Shown one piece after another: positions 35,649 to 47,500 of a stretch of DNA of 64,000 nt. Source of the DNA: Psilocybe azurescens (taxonomy: Eukaryota > Basidiomycota > Agaricomycetes > Agaricales > Agrocybaceae); assembly GCA_023853785.1 (NCBI GenBank), contig JAJIRX010000852.1, positions 62,001-126,000 on the forward strand, given 5' to 3'. How positions within the stretch are numbered: the stretch's first letter is position 1; every line of letters begins with the position of its first letter. The position numbers and the translations under genes are program-made. Under the pieces are notes generated by a model. The model was not told the origin of the DNA. It saw only the letters and a list, made by a program, of their open reading frames with translations, and did not search any database.

Positions 35649-38479
35649 TCAAGTCAGCGGGCAACATTTGGACAACCTACGGGCATCGAGTCCATTAAGC
35701 GCTCTCACAAGGAATTGCAAATTGCTCACCTTTCGGGCTACATCTTCTCCACCCACTTCCCATCCGGTTCTCGCCACAATCACAATGCAATCTTCGACTA
35801 ATTGATTTACCACTGCGTCCAATCCAAACCGGCCGCCTGCGTATTTCCTCCAGCGTAATAGGTTTTTCAAAAGTTTGACACAATGATTCAAAAATCGCCT
35901 TCTTGAGGTTATCGAGTCAGGGTTAAAGCCTGGAAGTGATTGATGTAGTCGCGTGTACTTGATGACGGACTCCCTTATTTCGGAAACCGCATTTTGGAAC
36001 GTATTGAACACGGATCTCAAGACGAGCTGCGATGAAGGTAAGCATTCCACCACATAGGCGAAAACATAATCGCATGGAACTCACCTGAAATTTTGCCCCT
36101 TGACCGTCAATACTTGCTTCAATTTCCTCTGCTAAATCAATTACCCTCCTCGTGTGTTTCGATGAATAAACGTCTAGGCCTCCATTTTCAATAACCTTGC
36201 AGATGAGGGGGATAATAGCCGACGTGATCATGGATGCTACAAGATCACCATCTGGACCCAGCGCTCGCTCTTCAATGATACCTTCCCCAGGCCGGCAATA
36301 TTCATATAAGCCTTTATACCATTTGAAATCATGCAAGCTGCGAGTTTCCTGATGGATGAGAATGGTTGCGGGGTTACAGTTGAGAAATTAACAAGACTGA
36401 ACGGGGTTACGGACCTCCACACAATTCCAGCCAAGACACTCAAGTCGAACCCAAAATTCCCAAACACTGACCACTCCGAGTCCACCCCAAGCGCCAATAT
36501 AGCTGTCAGCGTATTTTTCCCTCCAAATACCCCAGCGTCCTTTACCCGGATCTTTGAACTCCACCGCCTTGACGTCGGCCAGAACGTCCCTCGACCTGGT
36601 CGAGAGCGAATGCAGGGCTTCGCCATACGCGGATGTATCCTGAGGTGCCAGGGAAGAATCGGTTGAGAATCCTTCATCTTCTTCTCCAGGTGGTCTCGCA
36701 TGACGTAACTTCCGTATTTGCCGTCGAGCAATCCGTGCGACGCGTCTTTGGCGACGTTCGTCAGCTGGGTCTAGTCTACGCACTGTGCGGTCATGTTCAT
36801 CTAGTTCTTCAGATTCTTGTGGAGAAGGTATGGGCGCAAGGAATGCAGCAAGGTCGTCTTCGTAGTCCTCTCGTCGACGCTTAGAGATCATGTCAAACCT
36901 TTCTTTTAACAATGATAGCCGTTCTTCCTCCAGCTTTTCAAGAAGGGGATACTGTTGCCCCATATAAGTCAGTTTCGGAGGTAAATTTCGATACTACACA
37001 CCTTTTCGTCAAGAAACCCTGCAACACTCTCTGTCCAGTCTTTGAAATCAGTGAACCATGCCCTCTTCTCCTCTGCCTTTTCAACCATTTCTCTCATCTC
37101 CTTTTCCCTTTCTTCAACTTCTTGTCGTTCCTGAGCAAGTGAGGTAAGAGTAGAGGAGTTTTTGGCATGTGAAGTGGTTAACTGGGAAAGGCGTTCAGAT
37201 AATCGGGATACAGCTGTACCCAGTGATGGAATAGGCGCGGACAGAGGGACTAAAGGACAGTAATCAGTACAACTATGGAAAACGAAAAAAATTGAATAAC
37301 GTTACTTGGAGCTGGTTTGTACGTTTGTTTCGCTTTTGAAGACGATGGTTCGGGTGTCCTATGTCCACCACGGCGTAGTTGCTCTTGCTCCCATTCGACT
37401 GTTTCTTCGTCTTCTTCTTCGCTGGATAAAAGTCAGATGATACATCTAGGGTCTACCAAAATATATGTAGTTGTCCACGTACGCATCGGCGATCATCTCC
37501 TTCATAGCATCTCTTCGTTGGCTAGCTTCCAACTTCCTGGACTTCTTGCCCAATGCTATTCGTTCCTGGGCGCTCGTGTACTCGGCAAATTCTGATAACA
37601 AGCAGATGTTTAGTCGTCAAAGCACAGTAATTATAGCGACGACGGCATACCATCATCGCCTTCTCCAAGTTCATCCTCTTCTCTAACAAGGCGGCTTTCA
37701 GGGTGTGGACCTTGCGGTTCTTCGTCTCGTTTTGTAACTGAAAGTGATATAAAGTCTTCTTCTCCATTGGCTTGTGTCTTGCGCAACCGTTCGCGCTTCT
37801 CTTTGGCTACTTGGATGGACGACTCTGAGGGGATGACGGACGCGTTGTCTTCTGAAAGGTATATTTAGCAATTAGAACACGACATGTAATAAACTAACCT
37901 GTATCCACGATGATGTTTTGCATGGACACATCGTCAATGTCGATAGACATGTCAGCATCATAAGGATCAATATTGGCAGGCAATGATGGTCTAGCTGATG
38001 GGGTATTGGCCTTGAGTTCTTTGAGATAGGCTGCATCATATCTAGGGCTTTCATTGGTGGAGATTGTTGCTTGGTCCAAAGTAGGAGGTATAATCCTGCG
38101 TTGAAGAGGTCACAGACACGTAAGAGTCGTGATAAACAGAGTGACTCACGCGGGATGTGTTCCCAGTGCCATCTTCCGACTCAAGTTTGACTTCTTAACC
38201 TTGAAGACCTCACCATTTCCTTCCTGAAAATTACAAACCATTAGAATGAGCCCTTGAGAAAAATTGAAACAGGAACCTCTTCTTCATCCCCTCCAAAACT
38301 CAGACGTGATTTAACCTTTGTCCGCTTGTTCTTGTTCTTCAATTTTAGCGCCAGAGTGCTGGGTGAGTCTTCGGCTGTTTCTGCAGCTTTTTCTGTGCCA
38401 TTTTCTGGAGAGGCTTCTCTCGTCCTTGGTGCAGGCTTCGCCTTTGTGCGCTTGAAGATGACGGGGAAGATGGGTCCAT
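35649..38479 (-). CDS. GCFC/PAXBP1-type protein with Ntr2-like N-terminus (spliceosome disassembly)
   Basis: Homologue of metazoan PAXBP1/GCFC2 and yeast Ntr2-type proteins, which work in intron-lariat spliceosome release. The ATG at 38479 gives MDPSSP then VIFKRTKAKPAPRTREASPE once one C is restored at 38464-38468, then LSFGGDEEE: the N-terminal motif of this family. Next are acidic and coiled segments (DDEFAEYTSAQERIALGKKSRK, 37590; a long coil KYPLLEKLEEERLSLLKERF, 36900). The GCFC domain has WREKYADSYIGAWGGLGVVSVWEFWVRLE (about 36440-36560), ASMITSAIIPLICKVIENGGLDVYS (about 36160-36240) and SITSRRRFLNHCVKLLKNLLRWRKY. It ends LNGLDARRLSKCCPLT at 35649. It shares a 181-bp divergent promoter with the Rad60-like gene. 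Confidence 0.88.
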
Positions 38480-38660
38480 AATGCACGACTTTTTATTCTC
38501 AATTTCAATTCTGGGATCAGCAATTATTCATCGAGAACAGCATTCCCGTGACCTTACACGTGCGACGTGACTAACAGCACGTGATTAATTAATGACCTTG
38601 CCGCAAATCACAAGTTTCCCACGGACAATTTCCTGTTTTAAGCACTCATTCCTGTGCAAT
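38480..38660. promoter_or_regulatory. Bidirectional promoter with two CACGTG boxes
   Basis: 181 bp separate the ATGs of the GCFC-type gene and the Rad60-like gene. Two perfect CACGTG palindromes lie at 38557-38562 and 38578-38583, 15 bp apart, near the centre. Such E-boxes bind bHLH factors of the Cbf1/USF type; binding here is inferred. Confidence 0.65.
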
Positions 38661-40472
38661 ATGACCGAACCAACCACGACCCGTCCCCGACCACGACCAC
38701 GACCTCGCCCCAAGCCCATCGCGAGCCAAAACTCTAATGACGCGTCTTCTGCAACTCCGGGCGCGCAATCGTCGTCTAGCACGACGATACCCCTGACTAT
38801 CACAGGCAAACAATTCGTGATCGAAGTCGACAACTCTGACGAAATGTTCATGCGGAATACCAATCGTTCTTACCAGACATGGCAGAATATGGATAGAGCT
38901 ACCACACGTGGGTCCATATGCATTACGTTCAGCATGCGACTTCTCTGATCCTCGGTTTGGTTTGTTAGAGTCGGGAAAGGCAAAAGGAGGATCCAGTGAT
39001 AGCGAGAATGCCACCTCTCCTGCAAAGAATCACAAGAACAAAAAGGTGAAACAAGAGCCCAGTCGCACGCAACCGCATAAAAATAATCCAAAATATAGCC
39101 GGTATGTTACTTGTTCAGCTACACGCCCTGCAAGCGTTTGACTGACTAAAAGTGGGTGGTTAGACTACTATCTGAAGACTTGTCAGACGATTCCGATGTA
39201 GAACTTCTGGCAGAGTCCTCTTCCAAAGAAGACAAATCATTCGGGAAGCGTAAGCGCCAACAGCGTAGTCGCTCGCGTTCCATTACACCCCTCCTGCTCT
39301 TCCCTCTCATCAGATTCAGACCGCCAAGAATGTTGTCCGGTATGAGCTTGTGTATTATACACTTTTTGAATATAACATAGAAATTGTCTGCAGTCAACAA
39401 CTCAGATCAACACCTCGGCCTGCGTCTCCAACCTACGATCCAGACGAGTCGACTGACACAATCATCTTCCAGCCCGAGCTTACAGCGATCGCTCAAGGAC
39501 TAAAGGAGCAATCCGAGCGACTGGGGAGTCAAGCACCTGAAGATTCGGGCCAGGATAATGTGACGGTCAACGTCAAATGGCAACGGCATCCTCTATCAAA
39601 GGCTGAACCTAAACCAGCCTCAGAATGGCAAATGGCAAGGGTGCGCATATATTACTAGGTTTCATTTTCCTGAAAAGACCCTCACTCATTGCGTCTATCC
39701 ATGCAGATTGACACTTTCCGTGATCTGTTCGAAGGGGTTGCAGAGGATGGAGGGATTCTCAGCTCTAACCTCATCATGACCTACCAAGGCAAACGCATCT
39801 TCCCATCGGTCACTCCTGAGATTCTGAGAATATGGACCGACAGCGTTGACCTCGGTGCGCTCTTTCGCTGTTCTTTTACCTGAGTTAATATTAAAGACCA
39901 CACCACAGAGGCATACGAAAAGACTGCATACGAATACATCCATTCCAATGCCGCGGCTATCCGCCAACCAATTGCACTACCTGTGAATATTAATCCGGGC
40001 GGTGTCATTGAAATTGAGTCGGACTCTGACTCCGACTACGACCACGAAGGGCTCGGTGCTGCTTCCTCTCCCCCTCGCCCAAAGTCCAAGTCAATCTCAA
40101 CCTCAAACACAAGAGTCTGACGCGGAGCCCGAAGCAGAGGGCGAAAAGCTCAAGCTGACCATTCAATCGACCATTGGCAAGGATGTCACGCTTATTGTAC
40201 GCCGTACAACCAAATGTGGCGCTATAGTGAAAGCTTTCTTGAAGAAGGTTGGTGTAGCAGACCAATATCCCGACGTTTTCAATCCTCCTCCTCCCGCTCC
40301 CGCCAAGAGAGGGAGAGGAAGGAAGAGTAAAGCTACTCCAGCACCTCCATCTCCGCCTCCGGCTCCTGGGAAAATGCCGCAATTGAGTATCGAGGGCGAA
40401 AAAATGGACAATAACGCAATGATTGGAGACGATGTAGAGGATGGCGACATGATCGACGTCGTTGGGTTATGA
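38661..40472 (+). CDS. Rad60/Esc2-type protein with two SUMO-like domains
   Basis: DNA-repair and genome-stability factor that mimics SUMO. The ATG at 38661 is followed by a Pro-Arg dipeptide run (RPRPRPRPRPKP), then IPLTITGKQFVIEVDNSD. The middle is acidic, lysine-rich and disordered. SUMO-like domain 1 reads VTVNVKW, IDTFRDLFEGVAEDGG, LIMTYQGKRIFPSVTPEILRIW (39560-39860). SUMO-like domain 2 is at the C-terminus: KLKLTIQSTIGKDVTLIVRR, KAFLKKVGVADQYP, a Pro-rich insert with KRGRGRKSK, then LSIEGEKMDNNAMIGDDVED and GDMIDVVGL. There is no C-terminal diglycine, as expected for this family. One base seems missing in a C-run near 40066. About five introns. Divergent partner of the GCFC-type gene. 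Confidence 0.85.
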
Positions 40473-40839
40473 AAGCTCTGCAGACATGACGACATGCTTT
40501 TGTATATTTCACTTCTCTCCTATGTTTATGTAGTTATTTTAGTCATTTCTTATTCCTTCCTGCTGTCCAGTTTTGTTTTGGGTTTCATCACGGTTCTTTC
40601 TTTTTGCTCTATCAATTACCCTTACTGTAAAGATTACCAAATTATAGTCTTCGCGTTATCAGTATAGCACCTCTCTCTCCAATACGCCGTATGAGGGCTA
40701 CGTCGTCAGTATGTGTTGTCGCCTGAAACGGTAATAATAAATAACCAGCCTAGTTCATATGTGCCACCACCTCTCAGTACCCTCCGACCTACATAATCCC
40801 AAGAAGCATACCTTATCAGTATGACGGTATAATCACCAT
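40473..40839. other. Convergent 3' spacer
   Basis: About 370 bp between the stops of the Rad60-like gene and the capping-enzyme gene, T-rich near 40500-40640. Nothing else seen. Confidence 0.5.
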
Positions 40840-42212
40840 TTACTGCCAACCTTCGCTCGAATTGCGCACCAATATGCGCGCATTATTGACAAACGCGCGT
40901 ATCAGCTCATCAAACGCGCTCCGTTCGTGTTCAGATACGTTTGGATCGCCTCTTTTGAGCGCGGTCGCTAGAAGGAAGTCGGAGCGAGCGATCTCGATTT
41001 CGAGCTCGTGTAATATTTGTTGCTTATAGTAGGGCAGGGATGTGTACGGTTTAGTCAAAGCAGATCATAGCAACAGGAGGGAGGAGATTGAACTCACCGG
41101 AGCGTTGGGAGACATGGTCGACGTGACCTGCGTCAAATCAATTTTAAACTCTTCGTGCGCATAGCTCATTCTGTCTTTCCGTCTCGAATGCGTCGAAGTG
41201 CCAACAGGATGCGACACTGTTATTCAGAAAGCACGATGTCCATCAGTCGACGACACAATTTTTTAAATAAACAGGTCGACAAACGCACTGGGTATCTCAA
41301 GGTTCACACTGATCCTCCAGTCCGCCTCGCGTTTCGGGCTATATACGTTCAGATCCCCCAGCCGGATCTTGCGCATGCATTCAACGACCGTGTTGGTCTT
41401 CTCGTTTTTGTGACCCGGATTTTTTCGCGGTCGTTGCCCTCCATGGGATAGAATGTGTCTTTGAGGTATAGATGGCTATAGTCCAGTGAACTGGCGGTGT
41501 TGGGAGATTCGGTTTTGAGGTTATTGAGGAGCGTGTTGAAGTTCTTGTGTTGGTTCTTTTTAATGAAAGATTCATTGGGTAAACGAATGAAAGAGGGAAG
41601 GGAGGAATGTGAGTCGTGGGATACGGGATTTCTTTATAGATTGAAGAAAGACGTACGGCTGACATGTTGGACTCGAAGCGCGTGTCGGTGGCGCCTGGAG
41701 CAAGTACTGCATTTCGCGCAACAAAAGGCGCCAAAGACAAGTATATCGCACGGGACACATTGCACAGAGGACGACCATTAAAAAAAAAAAGCAATATAGA
41801 GAAACAAAAAGAACAAAACAAGGTCAACAAAACAGTCCATCTAATCACTCAAGAAGCGGTGGTAAAAGGAATGAGATACATTACTTGTCTCGACCAAAAC
41901 AGGTAGCGCGAATCTCTGTCCAGACGCTCTATCTCTCAACACCCCAATCTTCGCCTCGACCTCGACTTTTCCCGTTGGGTAATCCGGGCGCGTCATGATC
42001 ATATGGTGCACGAAGTCTGCAATCTCTTTGATGAACTCATCCAGAGGCTCGACACCTAGAATGGAGAGTGACAGTGGCTGGAGCTGCTGCTGCAGGCCGG
42101 ACCCGGACCCGGAAGCGTGGACATGGCCATTTGGCGTATCTGAGGTGTAAGGTGGTGAGTCTGTCCGCCGGGCACGTTTCAGAGGAGGAGGCGAGGACGA
42201 ACGTGGTTGCAT
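40840..42212 (-). CDS. mRNA 5'-triphosphatase, capping enzyme beta subunit (Cet1/Pct1)
   Basis: Removes the gamma-phosphate from nascent mRNA 5' ends, the first step of capping; fungal members form a metal-dependent tunnel-fold enzyme. The ATG at 42212 opens with a disordered segment (SPPPLKRARRTD), then EFIKEIADFVHHMIM and KVEVEAKIGVL, whose glutamates are the first metal-binding set. The middle exon has FIKKNQHKNFNTLLNNLKTE and YLKDTFYPM, then VTKTRT and (after one frame slip near 41410) VECMRKIRLGDLNVYSPKRE with DWRISVNLEIP. Next RMSYAHEEFKIDLTQVTST, and a last exon with ILHELEIEIA, the second glutamate set. It ends NSSEGWQ at 40840. The order of the motifs is diagnostic. Confidence 0.9.
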
Positions 42213-42491
42213 GTTGTTGAATGATCAAACGACATGCTTCACTCACTCCGGTTCTGTCAGTGCCAACCTATTATGTAACCAGTACTCGCTGCATGCCAAC
42301 GGCACGGGACACGTATACCAAAGAATATCGCGTCAGACTGCTTCGACATGATGGAAGGAAAATCGTGCGTTGTTCGTAAAATAATGATTTATATACAAAG
42401 TGTATGAGAGTGGGCTATAAAGGCAGGTCTTCGTCAAGAAAGAGATAATTAATCAACGCATGACCACTTTCAATCTCCACGCGCAACCACT

Positions 42492-43613
42492 TCATGAGTC
42501 GAAGATGAAAGAGACACCGACCTGCGAAATAAGAGTGTGAGTGGCGTCAGTTAGGAGAGAAGTAGGTGACATACCTTGTGGGCAGGGCCAGCGGGGTTGG
42601 CATCGTTCAACTTTTGGGTGTCGAGAGCAAGGCCGAAGGAAGCCTTAACACCGGGGCGGAGACCCTGTGTGTAGCCTGGAAAGTAAAGCACTATTAATAT
42701 CGATCAAAGGTTGAAATTGAAACTAAAACTTACCGAGAGCAATGGTACCAGAGTTGTTGATCTTGGCCTTGATGAAGGCAGAAGAATCAAGGTAAGCCTT
42801 GGTGCCGACCTCAAGAGCAACACCGCCATGGGTGGCTTTAGAGTCGTAGACAGCCTTGGCACCGGCCTCGACGTCGCGGCTGACGCGATGGTAGTAGCTG
42901 GCAGAGAAGGTCTTGAAGTTGTTCAAGCCGTGGATGGTGACAGCGTATTCGGGGGCGTTATAGCCAATGGCGGCAGCGTAACGGGTGATGTTACCACCGG
43001 TGACGTTGTATGCGGTCTCAGCACCAACGAGGAAGCCATCACGACCGAAGACGGTGTCAGCGGTGAAAGTGGGTCCCTGCAAAAGATATAAAGAAGGTAT
43101 ATGTTAGTGAAAGTGACCAACTATGAAGAATCGACGTGTCGGCCGGACCTTGAAAACATCGAGAGAAGCACGAGTGTGGACGCCGGATTGCTTGTAGGCG
43201 GCGTTGAGAACGGCGGTCTTGGCACCCTTGTCTGGGGTAAGGGAGGTAGCAAGGTCGAGCTTGAGACCCTTGGTGATGAGGTTGTCGACCTCGATTTGGT
43301 TGCGGAGGACGTTGGCGGTGGTCCAGGTCTGGGTGAGGGTGAGGTTATGGATTTTATCGACCCACTTGCCCTCAATATCACCAGTGATCAGCTGGGACTT
43401 GGAGTCACGGGTTCCCTGGACCTTGAAGGCGACATTGGAAGGAGTTTGGGTCTTGACTTCAAGCGAGGCGCCGTTGTAGTTGTAGTCCCTGGTGAGCAAG
43501 TCGTTGGAGGACTTTCCGAGATCCTGTAAAGATACGTGTTAAACATAAGAAATTCAGGGAAAAGGGCAGATAGGAACCTTCCAGGAAGGGGGAACTGGCT
43601 GAGGGAGAGACAT
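42492..43613 (-). CDS. POR1: Mitochondrial outer-membrane porin (VDAC)
   Basis: Beta-barrel channel for metabolites across the mitochondrial outer membrane. Four main exons: MSLPQPVPPSWK (start 43613), DLGKSSNDLLTRDYNYNGAS through SLDVFK, GPTFTADTVFGRDGFLVGAE through NNSGTIALG, and YTQGLRPGVKASFGLALDTQ to VGVSFIFDS (stop 42492-42494). The N-terminal KDLGK plus alternating polar and hydrophobic strands, and the ending with GLALDTQKLND and GVSFIFD, match fungal porins of about 290 residues. All exons read cleanly, with no frame slip. Codon use is strongly biased to C/G third positions compared with neighbours, as expected of a highly expressed gene. Confidence 0.96.
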
Positions 43614-44583
43614 TGTTATGGTTGGTATGGTTTGGTGGAGAAAAAACCTGGCGTTGTTAGTATCGTCAACAAATTATGAGGAACAGACCGTGGGAATCAC
43701 GGGAAAGAACCGGCACACACGTTGATGACGACAGCTCTCTTCAAGGATGCGAATACGCACGGCATTCCGTCGATTCAACACCGTCCATGGCATGAAAGCG
43801 CGAGGACAGAAGTAAACTTAGGCCTTCGAGACGCGTATTCGGACTCCCGAGTCCCAAAGTTGGACCGTCTCTGTAGGTCATCATTAATTCCATATTTGTA
43901 AATGTATGTCTGTCGCTGGGATCATAACAAACCCTTCTGACCATCTATACCACGTCTGCAATGCGTCGCCATCTGCCAGTGTGGCGTTCACCTGTTACAA
44001 TAATGGCAACAAATGCACGAATTTGAAATCGTAGCGATTGTCTTTTTGTCATGAATGAGCAGATTTTTGAATTCACGTGTGTTTCCTGCAACAGATTCTA
44101 CATGTCAATGAACACATTGTGTGTTTACGTTGTGAATGAGGACGCAGGGATACCAATTCGCGAAGTGCCATTGCCAAGTTATATAAACGCGATCACGTTG
44201 GCTGACGTTCGGCTGAAAGTTGAGCGTCACTGTCGGGTAAGCCCTAGCGGAGGCAAATGAACTTCATTAATTTGTCCACTAAAATACCCCGCAAAACTAT
44301 GAAAGTAATGTCCTTTGCAGTCCTTTGCATGCTTAGGAAGAAGACCGGAAGACACAAACGCCTCATGGCAAGCGCATGTATGATAAGCGACGCGACTTTT
44401 TTTTCACACCGGTACGCGTTGTTATGCTCTGTTGTGTCACGGTTCAAGATAGATGAAGGGCCGAGTTTCAACAAGTTGCCAACTTGGTTTGTCCTTCTTT
44501 CCTCCACAGCTGTACTTGTAGTCTCTATTCCCCACAGCATCCACTCTGGAGCTGTCGCTGCTGCTGCTTCTGCTATTCCCGCC
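43614..44583. promoter_or_regulatory. Divergent promoter region between porin and kinase
   Basis: About 970 bp with no supported gene. A TATA-like TTATATAAAC lies near 44179 on the plus strand, about 400 bp before the kinase ATG. A plus-strand frame is open from 44257 into the kinase, but the chosen start at 44584 is better placed. Confidence 0.4.
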
Positions 44584-47500
44584 ATGGACACCATCGCCGC
44601 CCAGCTTCAGAACCTGCCTGCTGAATCCAACGACATCTTCTCCCTGAGCGACCAGATTCTCTCGGACCGTCTCGAGTTTATAGAAGAGGTGTGTTTGGAC
44701 CTACGCGACTTTGTTTAGCGCTTCTCAGCGATGACCATCCAAACCCCAGATTGGCTTTGGGAACTGGGGAAGCGTCTGGCTATGCAAGCCCAAGCCCACA
44801 ACGACCAAAGATGGTGTTGTCAGACCTATCGGCTCGAAGCTGGCCGTCAAGCTCGTTCACAGATCAAAGACAGCCACGACTGCTGCTCGTGTGCGGTCAC
44901 TGTAAGTCTCTCCATTACCCTGCACTTGAGCGACAATGTTGAACTTGATTGTAGATGGAACGAAATGAAGATTGTCCGATCGTTCAAATCCAATCCTCAT
45001 CCCTCAATTATTCCATTCCATTCTTTCATTATTACACCCTCCTACGCGCTCATCACTATGTAAGTTTACTCTTCTCTTCTTCGCTCTGATGTGGGGAACG
45101 TTCTTCAGAGTTTCGACGCGTTCAGCGGGTCCCCACAATGACGCATTGACGCCTCATTTTCCCCCCTGACAACCACAATTATTGTCCATTGATGGCTCAT
45201 ATATTTAATTATTCTATAGGACATACCTACCGACGCTTGTACCTGTAGAAGTGGAGGAGACGAAGGCTCGCGAATGGTTCCGCTTTTTACTTTCGGGCGT
45301 CGAATTCCTCCACAAACGCGGTGTCGTCCATAATGATATCAAGTAAATGCCGTCTACATTATGCGACTATACTTGTTGCTAATTATTTGGCCCACAGACC
45401 CGCCAATATCCTGCTATCACATAAGAATATACCTGTACTGGTCGATTTCGGTTTCGCGGAGAAATATGACATGGATTCGGACACTGCGTTCCACAGTAAT
45501 CTGTCATATGGCACTCCAGAGGTACTGAACTCGAAATTCTGAAAAAATTTGACTAACACCTGCGCTAGTATCTTTCACCTGAGCGTGCGCGCGGCCTACC
45601 GCATGACACTCGCAAATCTGACGTTTGGTCTCTTGGAGTAACATTCTTCGAGATCCTGGTGGGTCGAACGCCGTTTGAACACTCAGACGGCGAACAATTT
45701 AACTCAAGCGAAGACTTGGAAAAATACTGGGCCAGAACTGTTGGTGTCGCTGTACATCTCGCTTACATAGTCTTAATTGCTGATGCATCTTTAATCTCCA
45801 GCTGCGTGGTAAATGGATCGGTACCTGGCACTTCTCGAAGGGCATGGAAAAGCTTCTCCAGCGCATGATCGCTCCTAACGCGGATCTTCGTTGTACCGCA
45901 ATGCAAGCTATGGCTGATTCCTACTGGCAACCACCTCGTAGAGATTCTGTGGTTTCTCACAGTGCGTTCTTTCCTTTGTTCCTGGAAGCCGCATCTGAAA
46001 ATACATCATGTTTAGAACGCGCCTCAAGTTATAATTCGTCGGTCGTCTTCGAGAAGGATATTGATAAGCTGCTTAACATGACACCTTTGTCGTGTAAAGG
46101 CGCAAAAGAAAATATCCAGTCGCCTCCTGGATTGAAAGCGGATGTGTTTAGAGATGAAGATGCTTCTATGAGGCGCACTCTTGCTAAATCCAAGTCTCAA
46201 CCCAGGGTTGCAGCAGCCTCGAAACGTAAGGACCCTGTTCTCCAATTGCATTCTGAGATGATGTTGTCTGAATCTTCTTCGTTTTCTCCTTTTCGTAGTA
46301 GTTCAGCCAAGGAAGCGCATTCCAGCGCCCCTGTTATGGATTTGTCGCCTATCAAAGCTTCTCCCAACAACTCGCCAAACCCTTCTATCACAGCAAAGAG
46401 AACATCCTGTCCTTCAATCGCCTCGCCAGCGTGGCAAATTCTGACAAGAAGAAATTGAACCAGCGCCCTCATACCGCGAACTCGACGTTCAGCAAGGAGA
46501 AGGACAAAGAACAGGGCAATGTCAGCGTGACCAGCAACAGCAGCAACGTGCGGCGTCCATTCGGCGCGCTTGCTGCGCGCGACATTAACGTGCCCGCAGC
46601 GCGACCGGCGTCTGTGTTGTCGAAGAAACCATCTGGGAACACGCATGGGTTAAAGGCGGTCAAAGTGCTTGGGGAGCTGACGCGAGATCCGAATAATACG
46701 AGTGTGAGCTTGGATGAAGGGGAGAGGAGTAGGGAGTCAACGAATGTGAAGGATCGTATGAGAGAGTGGGAGAGAGAGAGGGAAAGGTTAAGAGAGATGG
46801 AGAGGTTGGAGGAGATTGAACGGGAGAGAGATGAGATTTTCAGGAGGGAGAGGAAGGAAAGGAAGGAAAGGGAGAAAAAGGAAAGGGAGGAAGAGGAAGA
46901 GGAGAAGAAAACGCGAAGCGAAATGTTGACAAGCGGGAGGAAAGCAAGTGGGAACAGCATCGTGACAGCGTTGAAGAACGTGAAAGAGGAAACGCGTCGC
47001 ACATCCAGATCAGGGTACCAGGCCCGAGTAATAGTAAACCCAAGATCAGCAAAAATTCGGACTGGGACAAGGAAAATATCGGTTCATCCGCGACCTCGCC
47101 TGTTCTGCCGATGTTCAAGCCTACTTCGCCGTTGACGCAAGGTATGTATTTTATTTAACACATCCTGTGATAAGCACACAGTTCTCATGATATTTCCTCA
47201 TACAGCGATACTCAATGTCGGAAGGAATAGCAGTCAAACTTCGTTTGCCCGCGTTGGGAAGGAGACGAAGCAAAGCACCTTCAAGCACAGCATAAAGGCC
47301 TCTATTGGTGATTATCTCTTCTGCTTTCAAATACACTCCCGCATCTATGCCCTTTTGTGGTATAGTTCAAATGTATGAAGGGACACAGAACTGATGAGTG
47401 GGTACTTCTTTTTCTTTTCAGATAAAACCTTGCAATTCTACAAATCGTCGACGCTGGGGCAGGCTACTCCTGGAAGGTCGACGCCAGCACGTGGATTCTC

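Noticed and set aside
46469..47002. 177-codon minus-strand Ser/Leu/Phe-rich open frame
   Set aside because: Antisense to the charged coiled coil of the kinase, again a compositional artefact.
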